Part shown: piece by piece, positions 8,850-16,889 of the stretch | Layout: each line of letters begins with the position of its first letter | Numbering within the stretch: the stretch's first letter is position 1 | NCBI RefSeq assembly: GCF_001544755.2 | Contig: NZ_FCOF02000012.1 | Span: 1-64,000 of the forward strand | DNA from: Caballeronia catudaia | Lineage (GTDB): Bacteria; Pseudomonadota; Gammaproteobacteria; Burkholderiales; Burkholderiaceae | DNA length: 64,000 nt | Direction: 5' to 3' | Position numbers and translations under genes: made by a program | The notes under the pieces: generated by a model | Database searches by the model: none | The model's input: the letters and a program-made list of their open reading frames with translations, nothing else | Told to the model about the DNA's origin: nothing

Positions 8850-11107
8850 CGAGCATCGATCCCGGCCGCTCGTCGCTGCTCGAGCTCTTTCGGGAAGAGG
8901 CGCGCGGCCAGGCGCAGATTCTTTCCGATGGGCTCATCGCGCTGGAACGCGCGCCGCGCGATCCCGTCACGCTCGAAGCGTGCATGCGCGCCGCGCATTC
9001 GCTGAAGGGCGCGGCGCGCGTGGTCGGCGTGCCAGTCGGCGTGACGCTCGCGCATGTGATGGAAGATTGCTTCGTCGCGGCGCAGGAAGGGCGCGTCGTG
9101 CTCGATGCGGGCCATATCGACATGTTGTTGCGCGGCGTCGATCTGATCGTGCAGATCGGCGAGGCGCGCGACATCGACGCGCAGACGGCGCTCGAACGCG
9201 AAGTGGATACGTTCGTCGAATCGCTCAATGCGCGTCTCGAAGGCAAGGCGGCTTTGCCCGAAGTGGCGCCCGATCTTACGCAAGAACTCACGCTGGCGGC
9301 AGCGGCAGAAGAAGCGCCTGAGCCAGCCGCCATGCCGTCACGCACGAACGATGCGCGCATGCTGCGCATGCGCGCCGACACGCTCGACCGTCTGCTCAGT
9401 CATTCGGGCGAATCGCTCGTCGAATCGCGCTGGCTGAAGCCGTTTTCTCAGTCGATGCTGCGTGTGAAGCGCATCCAGCACGACGCGAGCCGCGCGCTCG
9501 ACCGTCTGCATGAAACGCTGACCGAGACGACCGCCGTGCAACTCGATGCGCGCGCCCGCGCATCGCTCGACGAAGTGCGCCGTCTCACGGCGGAAGCGCA
9601 TCGACAACTGAGCGAGCGGCTCGCGGAACTGGAAAACTTCGATCGCCGTTCGACGCATCTCGCGCAGCAGATCTACGACGAAGCGCTCGCGTGCCGCATG
9701 CGTCCTTTCGTCGATGCGACGGGCGGCTTCGCGCGCATGGTGCGCGATGTCGCGCGCGGGCTCGGCAAGGATGTCCGCCTCGTCATCGCGGGCGAGACGA
9801 CGCAAGTGGACCGCGACATTCTCGATCTGCTCGACGCGCCGCTCGGCCATCTGTTGCGCAACGCCGTCGATCACGGCATCGAAGAGCCGTCGCTGCGCCG
9901 CGCGCTGGGCAAGCCCGAAACCGGCACGATCACGCTCGAAGCGCGTCATAGCGCGGGCTCGCTCTTCATCAGCGTGTCCGACGATGGCGCGGGCGTCGAT
10001 CTCGATGGTCTGCGCCGCGCGGTCGTGCGCAAGCAGCTCGCGAACGAAGAAACCGCCGCGCGTCTCACCGAAGCCGAGTTGCTCGAATTCCTCTTCCTGC
10101 CGGGCTTCACGATGCGCGATGCCGTCACCGATGTATCGGGCCGCGGCGTCGGGCTCGATGCGGTGCAGGACGTGGTGCGGCAGGTGCGCGGCAGCGTGCG
10201 CGTGACGCAGGAAGCGCACGCGGGCACGCGTTTCACCTTGCAACTGCCGCTGACGCTGTCGGTGATCCGCAGCCTGATCGTGGAGGTGGCGGGCGAGCCT
10301 TACGGCCTGCCGCTCGCGCATGTCGCGCGCACGCACGTGCTGCCCGCGAGCGCCATCGATACGCTCGAAGGCCAGCAGCATTTCTCGTTCGATGGCAAGC
10401 GCGTGGGCCTCGTCACCGCGCATCAGATCCTGCAGACAGCCGCGTTCGAAGCGGCGAGCGATGCGCTCAATGTCGTCGTCATCGGGCAGGGCGCGGCGAG
10501 TTACGGCATCGTCGTGGACCGCTTTCTCGGCGAGCGCATGCTCGTCGTGCAGCCGCTCGACAAGCGGCTCGGCAAGGTGCGCAACATCGCGGCGGGCGCG
10601 CTGATGGAGAACGGCGATCCGCTGCTCATCGCCGATCCCGACGACTGGCTGCGTTCCGTCGAAAAGCTCGTCGGCAGCGGCGAGCTCGGGCGCGTGAGCG
10701 CAAGTGCGGCGCGTGCGAGCGTCGCGAGCGCGAAGCGCGTGCTCGTCGTCGACGATTCGCTGACCGTGCGCGAGCTCGAACGCAAGCTGCTCGCGTCGCG
10801 TGGCTATGACGTGTCGGTCGCGGTCGATGGCATGGATGGCTGGAACGCCGTGCGCGGCGCGGATTTCGATCTCGTCATCACCGATATCGACATGCCGCGT
10901 CTCGATGGCATCGAGCTCGTCACGCTCATCAAGCGCGATGCGCACCTGAGCGCGATGCCCGTGATGATCGTGTCGTACAAGGATCGCGCGGAAGACCGTC
11001 AGCGCGGCCTCGACGCGGGCGCGGACTACTATCTCGCGAAGGGCAGCTTTCACGATCAGGCGCTCATCGACGCGGTGCGCGATCTGATCGGCGAGGCAAG
11101 ATCATGA
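8846..11107 (+). CDS. wspE: WspE, hybrid CheA-type histidine kinase / response regulator
   Basis: A 753-residue protein. An N-terminal Hpt domain carries His51 in AAHSLKGAARVVG. It is followed by a dimerisation region, a CheA-type ATPase domain (N-box HLLRNAVDHGIEEP, G-box VSDDGAGVD), a CheW-like domain, and a C-terminal receiver (VLVVDDSLTVREL, phospho-acceptor in VITDIDMPRLDG, conserved Lys in YLAKGSF). It autophosphorylates when WspA is active and passes phosphate to WspR and WspF. The frame is open upstream into wspD, but the ATG at 8846 overlaps the wspD stop (ATGA) and directly precedes the Hpt domain, so it is the start. Confidence 0.93.
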   Translation: MTSIDPGRSSLLELFREEARGQAQILSDGLIALERAPRDPVTLEACMRAAHSLKGAARVVGVPVGVTLAHVMEDCFVAAQEGRVVLDAGHIDMLLRGVDLIVQIGEARDIDAQTALEREVDTFVESLNARLEGKAALPEVAPDLTQELTLAAAAEEAPEPAAMPSRTNDARMLRMRADTLDRLLSHSGESLVESRWLKPFSQSMLRVKRIQHDASRALDRLHETLTETTAVQLDARARASLDEVRRLTAEAHRQLSERLAELENFDRRSTHLAQQIYDEALACRMRPFVDATGGFARMVRDVARGLGKDVRLVIAGETTQVDRDILDLLDAPLGHLLRNAVDHGIEEPSLRRALGKPETGTITLEARHSAGSLFISVSDDGAGVDLDGLRRAVVRKQLANEETAARLTEAELLEFLFLPGFTMRDAVTDVSGRGVGLDAVQDVVRQVRGSVRVTQEAHAGTRFTLQLPLTLSVIRSLIVEVAGEPYGLPLAHVARTHVLPASAIDTLEGQQHFSFDGKRVGLVTAHQILQTAAFEAASDALNVVVIGQGAASYGIVVDRFLGERMLVVQPLDKRLGKVRNIAAGALMENGDPLLIADPDDWLRSVEKLVGSGELGRVSASAARASVASAKRVLVVDDSLTVRELERKLLASRGYDVSVAVDGMDGWNAVRGADFDLVITDIDMPRLDGIELVTLIKRDAHLSAMPVMIVSYKDRAEDRQRGLDAGADYYLAKGSFHDQALIDAVRDLIGEARS

Positions 11108-12087
11108 AGATCGGCATCGTCAACGATGTGCCTTTGGCAGTCGAAGCGTTGAGGCGCGCGCTTGCGGCGCGGCCCGACTTCGAGATCGCATGGATCGCGC
11201 ACGACGGCCAGCAGGCCATCGACTACTGCGCGGCGCACACGCCCGATGTCGTGTTGATGGATCTCGTGATGCCGAACGTCGATGGCGTGCAGGCGTCGCG
11301 GACCATCATGGCGCGCTCGCCGTGCGCGATTCTCGTCGTGACCGTCGATGTCGGCGCGAACGCGTGGCGCGTCTATGAAGCGATGGGCGCGGGCGCGCTC
11401 GACGCCGTCGATACGCCCGCGCTCGCCGGCAGCGATGCGCGTCGCGGCGCGGCGGCGCTGATCGCGAAGATCGATCAGATCGGCGCGCGGCTCGCCTCGT
11501 CGGGCGTGTCGATTCCGCTAGAAAGCGCAGCGTGTATGGTCGCGATCGGCGCATCGGCGGGCGGACCGTCGGCGCTCGCGACCGTGCTCGGCGCGTTGCC
11601 GAAGGACTTCGCCGCGGCAATCGTCATCGTGCAGCACGTGGACCGCGCGTTCGCCGAGGGCATGGCGCAGTGGCTCGATGCGCAATCGGCGCTGCCGGTG
11701 CGCGTCGCGCGCGAAGGCGACAAGCCCGCGCCTGGCGTCGTGCTGCTCGCCGCGACCAACGATCATCTGCATTTCACCGATGCCGCGCGCCTCGGCTACA
11801 CCGCGCATCCCGAGCAATTGCCTTACCGGCCTTCCGTCGACGTGTTCTTTCAGAGCGTGACCGAGCGCTGGACCGGACGCGCGCTCGGCGTGCTGCTGAC
11901 CGGCATGGGCCGCGACGGCGCGATCGGCCTGAAGGCGATGCGCGCGAAGGGTTGTCACACGATCGCGCAGGACGAGGCGACGAGCGCCGTCTACGGCATG
12001 CCGAAGGCCGCGGCCGCGCTCGATGCGGCCGTCTCGATACTGCCGCTGCCGCGCATCGCCGATGCGATCGCCAGGGCATTCGACTGA
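11104..12087 (+). CDS. wspF: WspF, CheB-type receptor methylesterase
   Basis: A 327-residue protein with an N-terminal receiver (MKIGIVNDVPLAVEAL, phospho-acceptor in VVLMDLVMPNVDG) and a C-terminal methylesterase whose triad residues are visible: Ser in IGASAGGPS, His in VIVQHVD and Asp in LLTGMGRDGA. WspF removes methyl groups from WspA and resets the pathway. Loss of WspF is known to lock the system on and give wrinkly, hyper-biofilm colonies. The gene here looks intact. It overlaps wspE by four bases. Confidence 0.93.
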   Translation: MKIGIVNDVPLAVEALRRALAARPDFEIAWIAHDGQQAIDYCAAHTPDVVLMDLVMPNVDGVQASRTIMARSPCAILVVTVDVGANAWRVYEAMGAGALDAVDTPALAGSDARRGAAALIAKIDQIGARLASSGVSIPLESAACMVAIGASAGGPSALATVLGALPKDFAAAIVIVQHVDRAFAEGMAQWLDAQSALPVRVAREGDKPAPGVVLLAATNDHLHFTDAARLGYTAHPEQLPYRPSVDVFFQSVTERWTGRALGVLLTGMGRDGAIGLKAMRAKGCHTIAQDEATSAVYGMPKAAAALDAAVSILPLPRIADAIARAFD

Positions 12088-12121
12088 CATCATCGAACAA
12101 TCATCGACCAAGGACACGTTC

Positions 12122-13240
12122 ATGGAATTTCCTCATCCCGACCCGCTGGCCGAACGCGCGAAGCGGGCGGCGGCAGCGGCCGCGGCGAGCATCGAGCGCG
12201 CGGGCACGCGTGCGATGGCGGACGAGCGCGCCGTGTCCGAGCTGCTCGCGGCCGCGCTGAACGCGCCGCCCGCCGCCGAACTGCCGGTGATGGTGCTCCT
12301 CGTTGACGATCAGGCGATCATCGCGGAAGCATTGCGCCGCGCGCTCGCGGAAGAGACGAACGTCGATCTGCATTACTGCGCGAATCCGGAAGAGGCGTTG
12401 CGCACCGCGCAGGAAACCCGGCCCACGGTGATCCTGCAAGACCTCGTGATGCCCGGCGTCGACGGTCTCACGCTCGTGCGGCAGTATCGCGAGCATCCGG
12501 CGACGCGCGATATCCCGATCATCGTCCTCTCGACGAAGGAAGAGCCGCGCATCAAGAGCGCGGCATTTGCTGCGGGCGCGAACGATTATCTGGTGAAGCT
12601 GCCCGATACGATCGAACTCGTCGCGCGTGTGCGCTATCACTCGCGTTCGTATCAGAACCTGTTGCAGCGCGACGAGGCGTATCACGCGCTGCGTCAGTCG
12701 CAGCAGAAGCTGCTCGAAACGAATCTGGAATTGCAGCGCCTGACGCATTCGGACGGCTTGACGGGTTTGTCGAACCGTCGTCGTCTGGACGATTACCTGA
12801 ACGCGGAATGGCGCCGTTCGGCGCGCGAGCATGCGCCCATCGGCTTTCTGATGATCGATGTCGATAACTTCAAGTCATACAACGATACCTATGGCCACGT
12901 CGCTGGCGATGACGTGCTGAAGCTCATCGCGCATACGATCGAATCGAGTCTCACCAGCCCCACCGATCTCGCGGCGCGCTTCGGCGGCGAGGAGTTCGCG
13001 GTGGTGGTGCTGTCGACGTCGGCGCCGGGGTTGCGCCTGCTCGGCGAGAAGATTCGCATCGCGGTGGAATCGCTCAACGTGCCGCATAGCGGTTCGGCGA
13101 GCGGGCGCGTGACGATCAGCATCGGCGGCGCGACGCAAACGGCGATGCGCGAGGATGCGTCGAAGCAGATCGTCGAGGCGGCGGATCTCGCGCTTTATCG
13201 TGCGAAGAGGGATGGGAAGAATCGGGTGATCATTACTTGA
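12122..13240 (+). CDS. wspR: WspR, response-regulator diguanylate cyclase
   Basis: A 372-residue output protein of the Wsp pathway. A receiver (VMVLLVDDQ, phospho-acceptor Asp107 in VILQDLVMPGVDG) joins through a helical stalk to a GGDEF domain with an intact catalytic GGEEF at 288-292. It makes c-di-GMP when phosphorylated by WspE. There are two oddities. The product-binding I-site, RxxD in Pseudomonas aeruginosa WspR, reads SPTD (279-282), so its arginine is missing. An Ala-rich N-terminal extension of about 50 residues (AAAAAAASIERAG) precedes the receiver. The ATG at 12122 is preferred over upstream in-frame codons because it lies outside wspF. Confidence 0.93.
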   Translation: MEFPHPDPLAERAKRAAAAAAASIERAGTRAMADERAVSELLAAALNAPPAAELPVMVLLVDDQAIIAEALRRALAEETNVDLHYCANPEEALRTAQETRPTVILQDLVMPGVDGLTLVRQYREHPATRDIPIIVLSTKEEPRIKSAAFAAGANDYLVKLPDTIELVARVRYHSRSYQNLLQRDEAYHALRQSQQKLLETNLELQRLTHSDGLTGLSNRRRLDDYLNAEWRRSAREHAPIGFLMIDVDNFKSYNDTYGHVAGDDVLKLIAHTIESSLTSPTDLAARFGGEEFAVVVLSTSAPGLRLLGEKIRIAVESLNVPHSGSASGRVTISIGGATQTAMREDASKQIVEAADLALYRAKRDGKNRVIIT

Positions 13241-13277
13241 ATGGATGATTTTTCCCAGTTCGATTCTGTCTTTCTAT

Positions 13278-13898
13278 TCATTCACCAGGCCGGTCTGTCC
13301 AGAATGGACGCATGAATTCGAGTTTGACCAGATAGCGCTCCTTACCCGGCTGCTGGGGAATCGCCGCACACCCGATACTCAGCGCGACCTGGTATTTCTC
13401 GCCGCCGTTCCAGACAGACATCGGAAAGTTGCACTCACGGAGCGCACGCCGCAATTCAGGCTTGTCCTCGATAGGACGCATCCCGCTGTATTGAAAGGGT
13501 TGCCACCCGCCGCGCCGGAACTGTCCCTGAAGCTGCGCCACAATCGCCATCGCCTCATCCAGTGGCAGCGGTTCCCGTTGTGGCGAAAGATAGACGGAGG
13601 CGATGTCGGAGTTCTCAGGACCATCGAATGTCATGCCCAGAAATACAGACGGCGGCGTCACAAAACCATACACGGGGTCATCAAAGCGAACCTTTGCAAT
13701 CACAGTCGCCAGCGACCGCCACGCCGCTTCTCGATCCGGCAAAACGGGCCCGGAGCGCTGGCGCACTTGCTCATACGGTTCACCGAGTCGCAGCACAATC
13801 TCGCTAACGGGCTTGCACCACGCGTAGATCTGATATGCAAGGGCAATCAACAAAATCACTTTGAGCGCCAATAGGAATCGTTTTGTGGCTCGTAACAT
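13278..13898 (-). CDS. Membrane-anchored protein of unknown function, coupled to the upstream gene
   Basis: No family recognised with confidence. The 206-residue product has one N-terminal transmembrane helix or uncleaved signal anchor (FLLALKVILLIALAYQIYAW) and an otherwise soluble, probably periplasmic, domain with two Cys near the C-terminus. Its start lies two bases after the stop of the 341-residue gene at 13901-14926, so the two are translated together. One anchored, probably periplasmic protein paired with one cytoplasmic-looking protein in an accessory patch is compatible with an effector/immunity or toxin/antidote pair, but nothing in the sequence proves this. The base composition is visibly less GC-rich than the flanking wsp and LysE genes. 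Confidence 0.65.
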   Translation of the reverse strand: MLRATKRFLLALKVILLIALAYQIYAWCKPVSEIVLRLGEPYEQVRQRSGPVLPDREAAWRSLATVIAKVRFDDPVYGFVTPPSVFLGMTFDGPENSDIASVYLSPQREPLPLDEAMAIVAQLQGQFRRGGWQPFQYSGMRPIEDKPELRRALRECNFPMSVWNGGEKYQVALSIGCAAIPQQPGKERYLVKLEFMRPFWTDRPGE

Positions 13899-13900
13899 GA

Positions 13901-14926
13901 TTACCTCCGATGAGCGAGGAGGTAGAGGGAGTTTTCCACATCGTATTTCTTCAGCGGATCGTGAAGTAACTGATCGAAGCGTGCAGCTGCTTCCATGACA
14001 AACTGCATGCGCCGTGAAGGATCAGCAATATTCGCCAACGGCTCCCTGCTGAAAGGCACCTGAGCGGCGTTGTTCCCCCTTACCGTGCATTGGCTGGCGA
14101 GCGTTAGCTGAACCTCCCGAGCTGAGCCAGTAGGAATATGAGTAGCCCAGGCAAGCTGATTGCCTCGCATCAACAGTGCAAACTCCGGCTTGTCGTACAT
14201 GGCAGGCTGCAATATGTTGATCTGCTCATGCCACGCCAGCAGCCGGACGCCCTCGTTGACGTTGCCACTCTCGATGGCGGTAAACGCGGCAATTACCTGT
14301 TCCCACACCTTGCCGAACTCGATTTCACCTCTGAGCGGCCAATTCACCTCGGCTTGGATGGCCTTCCGTAGCGGATAGCACTTCTTGAAGCGCTCGAGCC
14401 CAAATGCTTCGTAAAACTTGTGCAGCGGCCAGATCTCCAGGAACAGCGCCGTGTTGCCCATTGCCATCATGCTGTATACGTTGATCGCGCCTTCTCCCAT
14501 CGCCTGATCTTGCATCGGCATGCGGGGGCTGCCATACGGCGACATGCGCTCCAGCGCCGAGGCGTTGCGGTCCCAGCGCTGATAGGCCTCGCGCTGACGG
14601 TTGGACTTCTGAATCATCTCGGCGGCGTTGAGCAGGCCGCAACCTACTTGCTTCGAGGCGAATGATGCCAGCCCTGCCCACTGGAAACGCCGGTCCTCCC
14701 ACCACAGTTGCGCATAGGCAGCGTTGATGGCCCTGTTGCGTGCGATCGGATCGCCTGCGGACGCGATCTTTTCAGCCTGCTTCTGCAAGTTGCGCCAGCA
14801 TCGAATGCAATCCTGCATATCCTCTTCGGCCTTGCGCCTCGCGGCTTCTTCCTCTTCCTTCCAGTTGGGGTAACACACGGGGCAGCGCTTGTTGTCGCAC
14901 TTGGGATACGCACTCGACACGATCAA
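13901..14926 (-). CDS. Protein of unknown function with an N-terminal Cys cluster, possibly DUF2515-like
   Basis: A 341-residue, mostly soluble protein. The N-terminus has a Cys pattern (KCDNKRCPVCYPNW, then CIRCW) that could bind zinc, followed by a charged coiled-coil-like stretch. The core (FQWAGLASFASKQVGCGLLN, then LLAWHEQINILQPAMYDK) reminds me of DUF2515/YppC-type proteins, whose function is unknown; this match is from memory and tentative. The start is not secure. TTG at 14926 is the longest choice and a GTG lies two codons inside. No ATG exists near the Cys cluster. An imperfect 15-base inverted repeat lies just upstream. The gene is coupled to the 206-residue gene downstream. Lower GC suggests recent acquisition. 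Confidence 0.6.
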   Translation of the reverse strand: MIVSSAYPKCDNKRCPVCYPNWKEEEEAARRKAEEDMQDCIRCWRNLQKQAEKIASAGDPIARNRAINAAYAQLWWEDRRFQWAGLASFASKQVGCGLLNAAEMIQKSNRQREAYQRWDRNASALERMSPYGSPRMPMQDQAMGEGAINVYSMMAMGNTALFLEIWPLHKFYEAFGLERFKKCYPLRKAIQAEVNWPLRGEIEFGKVWEQVIAAFTAIESGNVNEGVRLLAWHEQINILQPAMYDKPEFALLMRGNQLAWATHIPTGSAREVQLTLASQCTVRGNNAAQVPFSREPLANIADPSRRMQFVMEAAARFDQLLHDPLKKYDVENSLYLLAHRR

Positions 14927-15338
14927 ACACTCATTTACGGTAGTTTATTGGTTGGCGATCCTGAAGGACCACCGACCAACATACCGCCCTGATGGATGCG
15001 ATTCGTGGATTTTTGTTGCCCATAAGGGTAGACATGAGCGCACCCACATTGCGTGAGGCGGTCTATGCCCCGAGCGCGAGTTACCGTCGATGGGGGATGA
15101 GGTTCGCTCGATCTGTCGCCTTCCACAGGTCCCGAGCGAGATGTCCGAGATGTTGCAGCACGCCGAGCGCGGGGCGGCGACGGAACTCTGCCATCGTCAG
15201 CGCATCGGTCACGAGGGCCGGCCGTCAAGCGTGCCATGACGGACCAGCCCCGACCTTGCGGTCAAACAGGTCCGGCGTGACCGTTAGATACAGGCAGCCT
15301 TCTTCGATCCAGATTTACGTGATGCCGCAGCCGATCCC
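14927..15338. other. Intergenic region with an imperfect inverted repeat
   Basis: No gene is supported in these 412 bases. The notable element is an inverted repeat with arms at 14948-14962 (TTGGTTGGCGATCCT) and 14965-14979 (AGGACCACCGACCAA). Read on the minus strand it folds with one mismatch and two G-U pairs around a two-base loop, about 20 bases before the start of the 341-residue gene. It is not followed by a T-run, so a terminator role is unlikely. A leader hairpin is possible. Confidence 0.4.
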
Positions 15339-15500
15339 TCATCGCCTGAACACCCCGAGCAGCAGCGTCGCGAGAAAGATCACGATAAAGATAAAGAACA
15401 GAATCTTGGCGATTTCCGCCGCGCCCGTTGCGATTCCGCCGAAGCCGAAGACGGCCGCAATGATCGCGATGATGAAGAAGATGACAGCGTAACGAAGCAT
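15339..15500 (-). CDS. DUF1328 (YtjA-type) small membrane protein
   Basis: A 53-residue membrane peptide beginning [20 protein letters not shown] and ending in a basic FRR. It has two hydrophobic helices separated by [14 protein letters not shown], the signature layout of the DUF1328/YtjA family, whose role is unknown but which is often stress-induced. A ribosome binding site GGAGGG lies six bases before the ATG. The family's usual length is 53-60 residues, so the gene is complete. Composition is typical of the host. Confidence 0.85.
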   Translation of the reverse strand: MLRYAVIFFIIAIIAAVFGFGGIATGAAEIAKILFFIFIVIFLATLLLGVFRR

Positions 15501-15638
15501 GAAGCCCTCCCGTGGGGAACGGTTGATCGATTGATTCGCACGCGGACTGATGCCGCCGCCGCTTCGCTCATCAGGTGTTCACCGCGCGTACATCGCCTTG
15601 GCTTCTGGCCAGTGCTCCGCGCGGCATGTCGCTTAAAG

Positions 15639-15675
15639 CAACGGCCGTGCCCAACGCATTGGGCGCGCGCCGTTG
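15639..15675. repeat. Inverted repeat, possible terminator or attenuator
   Basis: Nested arms CAACGGC/GCCGTTG (15639-15645 and 15669-15675) and GCCCAA/TTGGGC (15649-15654 and 15659-15664) form an interrupted hairpin. It lies downstream of the acidic peptide gene on the minus strand. The bases that follow on that strand (GCTTTAAGC) give only a short T-run, so a terminator role is uncertain. Confidence 0.4.
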
Positions 15676-15680
15676 CAAAA

Positions 15681-15711
15681 ACGCCGCAAAACCCATCGGG
15701 CATTGCGGCGT
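15681..15711. repeat. Inverted repeat next to the preceding one
   Basis: ACGCCGCA (15681-15688) and TGCGGCGT (15704-15711) are perfect eight-base arms around a 15-base loop. It lies between the acidic peptide gene and the hairpin at 15639-15675. On the minus strand it would be transcribed first after the acidic peptide gene. Confidence 0.4.
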
Positions 15712-15754
15712 CGCGGATCGCGCCTCCACCGGCGCGACGGCCCGGCTGTCGAGG

Positions 15755-15922
15755 CTAACGGCCTAGTGTGCGATCGGAGTCGGAATCATCGTCGTCGTCT
15801 TCGTCGTCGACGTTGCTGAGCGCATCCGGCAGGTTGTTCTCCAATTCATCGCGTTCGATCTGATCAGCCAGGTCGAGGGATTTGCGCGTGGCGGGACCGG
15901 ATGGGCGATTGGCTCCAGACAT
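15755..15922 (-). CDS. Small acidic protein of unknown function
   Basis: A 55-residue frame beginning MSGANRPSGPATRKSLDLAD and ending in a run of acidic residues (DDEDDDDDSDSD) before RTLGR. A ribosome binding site GGAG lies six bases before the ATG at 15922. A basic/polar N-terminal half and a strongly acidic tail suggest a disordered, charge-mimicking peptide. I recognise no family. The frame uses host-like codons and has no internal alternative with better start context. Being under 60 codons, it is easily missed by gene finders. Confidence 0.55.
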   Translation of the reverse strand: MSGANRPSGPATRKSLDLADQIERDELENNLPDALSNVDDEDDDDDSDSDRTLGR

Positions 15923-16222
15923 GGCGTACTCCTTGGACAGATTTCAAAGCCGCACCGACGATTCGGTGCGAACCAACGGACTAGCAAGGCATGTACGCGC
16001 CGGGCTGAAAACGCCGCCTTAAAGGATCGCTTAAGGATCACGCGATCGTTCGGGCAGCATGGTGGACGAACATCGTTGATGAGAAAGAAACGCAGTCCCA
16101 ATCTTGCAAGCGGGACGGCAGATTTTGCGTGCCGGCGCGAAAGGTCAGTATGCACCCGGTCGGGCGTCGAGGCAAAGAGGGTGCGCGCTTTTCGCCCAGA
16201 CGCGCTTTCACCCCGTTGGCCA
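15923..16222. other. Intergenic region
   Basis: I see no gene in these 300 bases, which lie upstream of the acidic peptide and downstream of the LysE-type exporter (both on the minus strand). Open frames here have no recognisable product. Confidence 0.4.
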
Positions 16223-16837
16223 TCACGCAAAGAAATGGGCGACGATCGGATACAGCGAGAGCACGAGCAGCGCGGCCATCGTGATATTGAAGACGCGCAG
16301 CCAGCGCGGGTTCGCGAGAAACCGCCGCAGCGACATGCCGAACGCCGCCCACATCGTGATGCACGGCAATCCGATCACGACTAGCACCAGCGCCATCAAC
16401 GCCGCATTCAGCGAGAGGCTCGCGTGCAGATGGATGGTCGTCGCGGCGGTGAGCACCATCATCCACGCTTTGGGATTGATCCACTGAAACGCGATCGCTT
16501 CGTGAAAGCGCATCGGGCGCGCCTGGCCGTCGCGCATCTGCACCGACGACGACGTGCCGATCTTCCAGGCCAGATAAAGCAGATACGCGACGCTCGCCGC
16601 CTCAAGCGCGGCATACAGCCACGGCAGGCGCTCGAAGGCCTGCGCCAGCCCTAGGCCCACCGCGATCATCAGGATCGCCATGCCCGCGCTGATGCCAAGC
16701 ACATGCGGCACGGTGCGCTTCAGGCCGAAATTCAGACCCGAGGCCAGCAGCATCGTGTTGTTCGGGCCGGGCGTGATCGTCGTCACCAGCGCGAAGAGCG
16801 CGGCGGCGGGCAGGGCGTTCAGAAGATCGACGGACAT
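16223..16837 (-). CDS. LysE/RhtB-family amino-acid exporter
   Basis: A 204-residue inner-membrane protein with about six hydrophobic helices and the family signature near the N-terminus (FALVTTITPGPNNTMLLASG). LysE/RhtB members export amino acids or related metabolites. The motif INPKAWMM in the middle is also typical. The frame is open upstream to 17086, but the ATG at 16837 opens the family's usual N-terminus and is preferred. Three CCGGTAC-type repeats lie in the upstream gap (16890-16933). The substrate cannot be told from sequence. Confidence 0.88.
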   Translation of the reverse strand: MSVDLLNALPAAALFALVTTITPGPNNTMLLASGLNFGLKRTVPHVLGISAGMAILMIAVGLGLAQAFERLPWLYAALEAASVAYLLYLAWKIGTSSSVQMRDGQARPMRFHEAIAFQWINPKAWMMVLTAATTIHLHASLSLNAALMALVLVVIGLPCITMWAAFGMSLRRFLANPRWLRVFNITMAALLVLSLYPIVAHFFA

Positions 16838-16889
16838 GGCGCGCTCCGGTGCAAAAGGACTCGATGAGCGCCAAGTGTACGGGAGCGGT

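Noticed and set aside
14935..15237. Minus-strand frame upstream of the unknown pair, ending MLVGGPSGSPTNKLP
   Set aside because: Its end is just the inverted repeat read in one frame, and the rest has no coding signature.
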